This document shows positions 58,905 through 64,000 of a stretch of DNA of 64,000 nucleotides, piece after piece (position 1 is the stretch's first letter; the number at the start of each line of letters is the position of its first letter). Source of the stretch: Schlegelella_A sp965246805 (GTDB lineage: Bacteria; Pseudomonadota; Gammaproteobacteria; Burkholderiales; Burkholderiaceae_C). The notes under the pieces are model-generated. The model was not told the DNA's origin. It worked only from the letters and a program-made list of their open reading frames with translations, and did no database searches. The DNA lies in assembly GCA_965246805.1 (NCBI GenBank), contig CBDFFO010000009.1, positions 558,001 through 622,000 on the forward strand. Direction: 5' to 3'. The translations under genes were made by a program, and so were the position numbers.

Positions 58905-59450
58905 ATGCTGACCGCAGAACAAATGATGACCGCCCAGAAGTCCAACCTCGACACCCTTTTCGGCCTGACCGGAATGGCTTTCGAAGGCATGGAGAAGTTG
59001 ATCGAACTGAACATCCAGGTGGCCAAGACCGCGATGGTCGAAGCGGCCGCCACCACCAAGGCCGCCATGTCGGTGAAGGACGCGCAAGAGCTGATGGCGC
59101 TGCAGGCCGGCCTGCTTCAACCGGCCGCCGAGAAGGCCGCGGCCTATAGCCGCCACGTGTACGAGATCGCTGCCAGCACTGGCGCCGATGTCGGTCGCGT
59201 CGCTGAAGCCAAGGCGAGCGACGCCCAGGCGAAGTTCGCCGCGGTTGTCGACACCGCTGCCAAGAACGCGCCGGCCGGCACGGAGAACGCAGTGGCGTTG
59301 ATGAAGTCGGCGATGGCGGCCGCCACGAACGCGATCGAAAGCATCCAGAAGGCAGCGAAGCAGGCCGCTGATGTGGCCGATGCCAACTTCCAGGCCCTGT
59401 CGTCGACGGCGGTCCGCGCGACGCAAGCGGCTTCGAAGAGCAGAAAGTAA
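58905..59450 (+). CDS. phaP: Phasin
   Basis: 181 residues, mainly helical and Ala-rich, with the phasin_2 pattern (LFGLTGMAFEGMEKLIELNIQVAKT, ELMALQAGLLQPAAEKAAAYSRHVYEIA, Lys/Ala-rich tail). Coats polyhydroxybutyrate granules and limits their fusion. GGAG lies 7 bases before the ATG at 58905. Preceded by a readable promoter and palindrome, followed by a hairpin terminator, so it is a single-gene unit. It is about 49 kb from phaCAB in this window. Confidence 0.92.
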   Translation: MLTAEQMMTAQKSNLDTLFGLTGMAFEGMEKLIELNIQVAKTAMVEAAATTKAAMSVKDAQELMALQAGLLQPAAEKAAAYSRHVYEIAASTGADVGRVAEAKASDAQAKFAAVVDTAAKNAPAGTENAVALMKSAMAAATNAIESIQKAAKQAADVADANFQALSSTAVRATQAASKSRK

Positions 59451-59492
59451 ATCGAAGGCACGCCGAGCGATCGGAGTTTCCGCGATGTGAAC

Positions 59493-59515
59493 AGGCCCGG
59501 TCATCCGGGCCTTTT
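59493..59515 (+). terminator. Rho-independent terminator after phaP
   Basis: Perfect 8-bp stem AGGCCCGG / CCGGGCCT with loop TCAT, followed by TTTT minus one C, 42 bases after the phaP stop. Confidence 0.85.
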
Positions 59516-59566
59516 CATGGGTGGGGCTTTGGACTCCGCCTCGCGCTTCCCCGCCCAGTCGTGGAG

Positions 59567-60598
59567 TCAATGCGTCTTCGCGGCGATCGCTCGTCGAATG
59601 TCGTCCAGATGTGCCAGCGCACTGTCGCGGCCGGCCTTCAACGAGCGCCTGCGCGCCGCAAAGTCGCCACCCGAGACGCCCGCGAGCGCCGGTTGCAACG
59701 CGATGTCGGCGTCGCGCAGTTCGTTGTTCTTGATGCTGCGGCCCATGATCGCGAAGGTCTGCAGCAGCATGTGCGCGACGTCGCCGGTCGCGTGGCCGTC
59801 TGGCACGTCGGAGATGTCGACCGCGATCACGAGTTCGGCGCCCATCAGCCTCGCGAACTCGACCGGCACCGGCGCGGTGAGGCCGCCGTCGACGTACTCG
59901 CGCGTGCCGATGCGCACCGGCTGAAACACCGCGGGCACGGCACTCGATGCGCGCACCGCGGTACCGGCATCGCCGCGCTGGAACAAGATGGGCGTGCCGC
60001 GATCGAGGTCGGTCGCGACGATGCCGAGCGGGATGCGCATCTGTTCGATCGTGCGCGCGCCGGTCTGCTCGCGCACGAACTTCGCGAGCGCTTCGCCGCG
60101 GATGAGACCGCGGCCCGGGAAGGACCAGTCGGCGAACGCGGTCTCGTCCATCGCATCGGCGAGCGTGCCCAGTTCACTCGCGGTCTTGCCCGACGCGTAG
60201 AGCGCGGCGACGAGGCTGCCGGCCGAGGTGCCAACGACGAGGTCGGGCCGGAGCCCGCTTTCTTCGAGCACTTGGATGACGCCGATGTGCGCGAAGCCAC
60301 GCGCCGCGCCGCCGCCGAGTGCGAGTCCGATGCGCGGTTTGCGCGGAGGCAGGCTCGCCGCCGGCGCACTCGATGCACCGGCCGCAGCTGACGCCGCGCT
60401 CGCCGCCGACTCGATCGGCACGACCGGGTTCCACGCCGGCTTCGGTGTCGACGTGCAGGCGCCCAGCAACGCCCCCAGCACCCAGAGCGCGTAGCGTCGG
60501 CGCACGCCGCCAGCGCCTCGATGCCCACTGGCACCGGTCGAATCGGCGGCGCGATCGCGGTCGTCAGCGAAAGGCGCCGGCGGACGGGACTCGTTCAT
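59567..60598 (-). CDS. Patatin-like phospholipase, RssA type, lipoprotein
   Basis: 343 residues. After a polar start the segment RRYALWVLGALLGAC ends in the lipobox LGAC, so the protein is probably lipid-anchored. The Ala/Ser linker leads to the patatin domain: GLALGGGAARGFAHIGV for the oxyanion hole, nucleophile Ser in VVGTSAGS, and the Asp in YVDGGLTAPVP. Serine-Asp dyad lipid acyl hydrolase of the RssA branch. Divergent from cysI across 154 bases. Target lipid not known. Confidence 0.9.
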   Translation of the reverse strand: MNESRPPAPFADDRDRAADSTGASGHRGAGGVRRRYALWVLGALLGACTSTPKPAWNPVVPIESAASAASAAAGASSAPAASLPPRKPRIGLALGGGAARGFAHIGVIQVLEESGLRPDLVVGTSAGSLVAALYASGKTASELGTLADAMDETAFADWSFPGRGLIRGEALAKFVREQTGARTIEQMRIPLGIVATDLDRGTPILFQRGDAGTAVRASSAVPAVFQPVRIGTREYVDGGLTAPVPVEFARLMGAELVIAVDISDVPDGHATGDVAHMLLQTFAIMGRSIKNNELRDADIALQPALAGVSGGDFAARRRSLKAGRDSALAHLDDIRRAIAAKTH

Positions 60599-60752
60599 AT
60601 ATCGACCGAGGATATCGAACGAAGAAATCGGTCGTTCGCTTTCGCTGCGCCGACTTCTACATTGCGTGGTCGGGCGGCAGGCCCACGCCGGCGCGCCTGT
60701 CGCGCGATCTCAGACCCAGACGCCCTGTCTGCCATCCGTCGACAATTCACCG

Positions 60753-62450
60753 ATGTACGCCTACACCCCTTTCGACCGCCACTTCGTGCACCAGCGCGCG
60801 GCGCAGTACCGCGACCAGCTCGAGCGCCACCTGAACGGTGAGCTCGGCGAGGAAGAGTTCCGACCGCTGCGTCTGCAGAACGGCTGGTACATCCAGCGCC
60901 AGGCGCCGATGTTCCGCATCGCGGTGCCGTACGGCGAGCTGAGCGCGACCCAGATGCGCACGCTCGCCACGATGGCGCGCGACCTCGATCGCGGCTACGG
61001 CCACTTCTCGACGCGGCAGAACCTGCAGTTCAACTGGATCCCGCTAGAGCGCAGCGCCGATGCGCTCGACGCACTCGCGAACGTCGACATGCACGGCATC
61101 CAGACCAGCGGCAACTGCATCCGCAACATCACGAGCGACGCCCTCGCCGGCATCGCGCCCGACGAAGCGGTCGACCCGCGGCCGTACTGCGAGATCCTGC
61201 GACAGTGGAGCACGCTGCACCCGGAGTTCGCGTTCTTGCCGCGCAAGTTCAAGATCGCGGTGACCGGTGCGAGCGAAGACCGCGCGGCGATCGCGTGGCA
61301 TGACATCGGTTTGCGCGTGGTGAAGAACGACGCCGGCGAGATCGGCTTTCGCGTGCTGGTCGGCGGCGGCATGGGGCGCACACCGGTGATCGGTTCGCTG
61401 ATCCGCGAGTTCTTGCCGTGGCAGCAGATCCTCATCTTCATCGAGGCGATCGTGCGGGTCTACAACCGCTACGGCCGTCGCGACAACATCTACAAGGCAC
61501 GCATCAAGATCCTCGTGAAGGCCGAGGGCCAGAAGTTCTTCGATGCGGTCGAGACCGAGTTCAACAACATCCTCGAGCACGACGTCGACGGGCGGGTGCA
61601 TCTGATTCCGGTGTCGGAGCTGGCCCGCGTATCGGCTGGCTTCGAATCGCCGGCACCGCTGGGCGTTGCGGTCGAGGTACCGACGACCGACGCCGAAACC
61701 TCGCCCGCCTACACGCGCTGGCTTGAGCGCAACGTGCACGCGCACAAGCTCGCGGGCTACCGCGCGGTGACCCTATCGCTCAAGCGCGCGGGCCAGGCGC
61801 CGGGCGACGCCACGGCCGATCAGATGGACGACGCCGCTGCCCTGGCCGAACGCTTCAGCTGCAACGAGATCCGGGTCACGCACGACCAGAACCTGTTGCT
61901 GCCGTGGGTCGACGCGCGCGAGCTGCCGGCGCTCTATCGGGCATCGAAGGAAGCGAGCTTCGCGACGCCGAACATCGGCCACCTCACCGACATGATCGCG
62001 TGCCCGGGTGGTGACTTCTGCGCGTTGGCAAACGCACGCTCGATCCCGATCGCCGCGGCCATCACCGAACGCTTCGACGACCTCGACGAGCTGCACGACA
62101 TCGGCGACATCGACCTACACATCAGCGGTTGCATCAACTCGTGCGGCCATCACCACAGCGGTCACATCGGCATCCTCGGTGTCGACAAGGACGGCAAGGA
62201 GTGGTACCAGGTCTCGCTCGGCGGCTCCGACGGCTCGACCATCAGCGGCCCTTCGGTGGCGGGCAAGGTCATCGGCCCTTCATTCGCGGCCGACGAGGTG
62301 CCCGATGTCATCGAAGCGGTGATCGACACGTACCGTGCAAGCCGCTTCGCCGCCGAACGGTTCATCGACACCGTCAAGCGCGTCGGCCTCGACCCGTTCA
62401 AGGCGTCGGCGAACGCGGTCCGGCGCAGCACGGCGCTGGCGCACGCGTGA
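60753..62450 (+). CDS. cysI: Assimilatory sulfite reductase haemoprotein (nitrite/sulfite reductase family)
   Basis: 565 residues. Reduces sulfite to sulfide with sirohaem and a 4Fe-4S cluster. The cluster ligands are CPGGDFC (Cx5C) and CINSC (Cx3C) in the late part, and the sirohaem pocket block is NWIPLERSADALDAL plus GGGMGRTPV. The start ATG 60753 gives MYAYTPFDRHF, the usual N-terminus; upstream open frame has no conserved sequence. There is no cysJ flavoprotein in the window, so ferredoxin or another donor is likely. First gene of cysI-DUF934-cysH-cysD. Confidence 0.94.
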   Translation: MYAYTPFDRHFVHQRAAQYRDQLERHLNGELGEEEFRPLRLQNGWYIQRQAPMFRIAVPYGELSATQMRTLATMARDLDRGYGHFSTRQNLQFNWIPLERSADALDALANVDMHGIQTSGNCIRNITSDALAGIAPDEAVDPRPYCEILRQWSTLHPEFAFLPRKFKIAVTGASEDRAAIAWHDIGLRVVKNDAGEIGFRVLVGGGMGRTPVIGSLIREFLPWQQILIFIEAIVRVYNRYGRRDNIYKARIKILVKAEGQKFFDAVETEFNNILEHDVDGRVHLIPVSELARVSAGFESPAPLGVAVEVPTTDAETSPAYTRWLERNVHAHKLAGYRAVTLSLKRAGQAPGDATADQMDDAAALAERFSCNEIRVTHDQNLLLPWVDARELPALYRASKEASFATPNIGHLTDMIACPGGDFCALANARSIPIAAAITERFDDLDELHDIGDIDLHISGCINSCGHHHSGHIGILGVDKDGKEWYQVSLGGSDGSTISGPSVAGKVIGPSFAADEVPDVIEAVIDTYRASRFAAERFIDTVKRVGLDPFKASANAVRRSTALAHA

Positions 62451-62508
62451 TGAGCCAGCCCGGCCGCCCAAACGGCGAATACCGGAGCGCGAAGCGCGAA
62501 GGCACCCA

Positions 62509-63003
62509 ATGGGCGTAGCGATGAAATTCATCGATCGCGGCACCGATGTCTGGCACGAGGTCGACGACAGCGATTCGGCGATGCCCGCCGTGTCGGCGCC
62601 GCATCAAGTGCAGTCGCGCGAGCGCTGGCTCGCGGTGCGCGCGCAGTGGCCGGAGGCGATGCCGGTCGGCGTCAAGATCGCATGCGATGTCGACATCGAA
62701 ACGCTGGCGCCGGCGCTCGATGGCCTGAGTCTGGTCGTGCTCGACTTTCCGAAGTGGGTCGATGGCCGCGCGTACAGCCAGGCCCACCTGCTGCGCTTTC
62801 GCTTTCGTTTCGCGGGCGAGATCCGCGCGGCCGGCGATGTCGTCGTCGACATGTTGCCGCTGCTGAAACGCACCGGGTTCGATGCCGTGCTGCTGCGCGC
62901 CGACCAGTCGCAGGCGGTGGCCGAGCGCGCCCTCCGTTTTTTCGAGGGTCATTATCAAGGCGATGCCACCGTGCACACGCCGCACTTCGCGAGCGCCGCA
63001 TGA
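62509..63003 (+). CDS. DUF934 protein of the sulfate-assimilation operon
   Basis: 164 residues. DUF934 signature blocks: VGVKIACDVDIETLAP, VVLDFPKWVDGRAYSQAHLLR and ALRFFEGHYQGD. Members sit between cysI and cysH in many proteobacteria; the function is not settled. ATG 62509 has GAAGG ahead; ATG 62521 is an alternative. Its stop overlaps the cysH start as ATGA. Confidence 0.9.
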   Translation: MGVAMKFIDRGTDVWHEVDDSDSAMPAVSAPHQVQSRERWLAVRAQWPEAMPVGVKIACDVDIETLAPALDGLSLVVLDFPKWVDGRAYSQAHLLRFRFRFAGEIRAAGDVVVDMLPLLKRTGFDAVLLRADQSQAVAERALRFFEGHYQGDATVHTPHFASAA

Positions 63004-63851
63004 GCGACGCGTCGAGCCTTTTCTCGGCGCTGCCGAACCCGCCGGTGCAAGCTGCGGTCGGCCGGGCGATCGCCCTTCATGCGCGCCGCCAGGCCGGCCA
63101 CGACGAGCGCGTCGGCAACGCGTTGCAGGTGCTGCGTGCAGCCCTTATGACACATGAAGGCCGCATCGTTCAGGCGAGCAGTCTCGGCGCGGAAGACATG
63201 GTCATCACCGACCTCATCGCGCGCCACGGGCTCGCCATTTCGGTCGCGACGCTCGAAACCGGCATGCTTCACGCCGAGACGCTCGCGTTGATCGGCGACG
63301 TCACGGCGCGTTACGGGCTGGTCATCGAAACGTGGCAGCCGAACACGGAAGCGACGATTCAGTTCGTCGCCAGGAACGGCAGCGACGCGATGTATCGCAG
63401 CCTCGAGCTGCGCAAGGCCTGTTGCGGCATCCGCAAGATGGAACCGCTGGCCCGTCTGATGGCCGGCCGCGACGCGTGGGTCACCGGCCTGCGCCGCGAG
63501 CAATCGAGCAACCGCGCCGCGGTCGAGTTCGTGGCCAACGACGAGCACGGGCGCCGCAAGGTGAGCCCGCTTGCCGACTGGAGCTGGCCCGACGTGTGGC
63601 AATACATCGCCGACCACGACGTGCCCTACAACCGGTTGCACGACGCGTTCTTTCCGAGCATCGGCTGTGCGCCCTGCACGCGCGCGGTGGCCGTCGGCGA
63701 GGACTTCCGCGCCGGCCGCTGGTGGTGGGAAGACGAGCTCGCGAAGGAATGCGGGCTGCATGCGACGCACGAAGATCCGGTCGTCTTTCCGGTCACCTCC
63801 CCTTCCCCTCCGCCGGCTGGCGATCACCCAACCCTTCAGGTTTCGTCATGA
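63000..63851 (+). CDS. cysH: Adenylyl-sulfate (APS) reductase, 4Fe-4S type
   Basis: 283 residues. Reduces APS to sulfite using thioredoxin. The cluster cysteines are Cys-Cys in KACCGIRK and CxxC in GCAPCTR, which mark an APS reductase rather than a PAPS reductase. The nucleotide-binding block is SSLGAEDMVITDL. The C-terminal catalytic Cys is in ECGLHAT. Translationally coupled at both ends: ATGA with the DUF934 gene and with cysD. Confidence 0.95.
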   Translation: MSDASSLFSALPNPPVQAAVGRAIALHARRQAGHDERVGNALQVLRAALMTHEGRIVQASSLGAEDMVITDLIARHGLAISVATLETGMLHAETLALIGDVTARYGLVIETWQPNTEATIQFVARNGSDAMYRSLELRKACCGIRKMEPLARLMAGRDAWVTGLRREQSSNRAAVEFVANDEHGRRKVSPLADWSWPDVWQYIADHDVPYNRLHDAFFPSIGCAPCTRAVAVGEDFRAGRWWWEDELAKECGLHATHEDPVVFPVTSPSPPPAGDHPTLQVSS

Positions 63852-64000
63852 ACGCGCCTCTCACCACGCATCACCTGCTGCCCGATCTCGACCAGTCGCA
63901 TCTCGACTGGCTCGAAGAAGAAGCGATCTTCATCCTGCGCGAGACGGTCGCTGCCTTCGAGCGGCCGGCCCTGCTGTTCTCGGGCGGCAAGGACTCGTGC
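63848..64000 (+). CDS. cysD: Sulfate adenylyltransferase subunit 2 (5' part, cut by the window end)
   Basis: 51 codons are visible: MNAPLTTHHLLPDL... then HLDWLEEEAIFILRETVAAFERPALLFSGGKDSC. SGGKDS is the PP-loop that binds ATP. Activates sulfate to APS with CysN. Its ATG overlaps the cysH stop as ATGA, completing the expected order. Confidence 0.94.
   Translation, partial: MNAPLTTHHLLPDLDQSHLDWLEEEAIFILRETVAAFERPALLFSGGKDSC

Overview
The window is a 64-kb piece of a high-GC chromosome from a betaproteobacterium, most likely order Burkholderiales and probably close to the Rubrivivax/Leptothrix/Rhizobacter/Methylibium group. This rests on gene orders I recognise: map-glnD-mnmH, phaC-phaA-phaB, aceE-aceF-lpdA with lipoyl domains on E3, and cysI-DUF934-cysH-cysD. 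GC-rich REP-like elements also fit. It is mostly core and niche-adaptation chromosome: I saw no phage, transposase, CRISPR array, rRNA or tRNA. The assignment is from family recognition and was not tested by search.

Layout. 1-4.4 kb (+): 3' end of methionine aminopeptidase, the PII uridylyltransferase glnD and the tRNA selenouridine synthase mnmH, closed by a hairpin terminator. 4.5-10.1 kb (-): a SYLF lipoprotein, a peroxiredoxin-glutaredoxin fusion, then the polyhydroxybutyrate operon phaC-phaA-phaB. 10.2-13.3 kb: a small membrane protein, a FAH hydrolase / MaiA-type isomerase / PgeF operon, and a Nudix hydrolase. 13.4-19.9 kb (-): the pyruvate dehydrogenase operon, with a divergent PAS histidine kinase/FixJ-type regulator pair at 20.0-23.2 kb. 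23.2-23.9 kb is a gene-free block of inverted repeats. 23.9-32.2 kb: folD, oligopeptidase A, a DUF4124/glutaredoxin protein, an MFS transporter, rmuC and a fused betaine-type binding protein-permease.

32.3-47.1 kb looks like an envelope and osmotic-stress block: a lone receiver protein, a NarL-type regulator and a CHASE3 kinase, two DUF1328 proteins, a YqjD/YqjE-like membrane set, a 2874-residue cyclic beta-glucan synthase, a ferritin-like protein and a BON protein, ended by a clear rho-independent terminator. 47.2-51.1 kb (-): a tightly overlapping pqiA-pqiA-pqiB-pqiC lipid-transport operon. 52-55.4 kb: a transglutaminase-like protein with a tiny acidic partner, and an AsmA-family protein. 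55.5-58.6 kb (-): a histone-deacetylase-like amidohydrolase, thioesterase, nitroreductase and hydroxyacid dehydrogenase. 58.9 kb: phasin phaP with a readable promoter and palindromic operator. 59.6-64 kb: a patatin lipoprotein and the start of the sulfate-assimilation operon.

How the genes work together. The pyruvate dehydrogenase supplies acetyl-CoA, PhaA-PhaB-PhaC turn it into polyester storage, and the phasin coats the granules. No phaR regulator gene is present although a PhaR-like site lies at the phasin promoter. The 30-47 kb block combines compatible-solute uptake, periplasmic glucan synthesis and small stress membrane proteins. The most unusual things are REP-like elements translated in frame inside the lpdA linker, low-complexity expansions in maiA and aceF, a BIME-like intergenic block, a transglutaminase with Ser at the usual catalytic His position, and a solute-binding/permease fusion with no ATPase nearby. 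No wholly new system was demonstrated.
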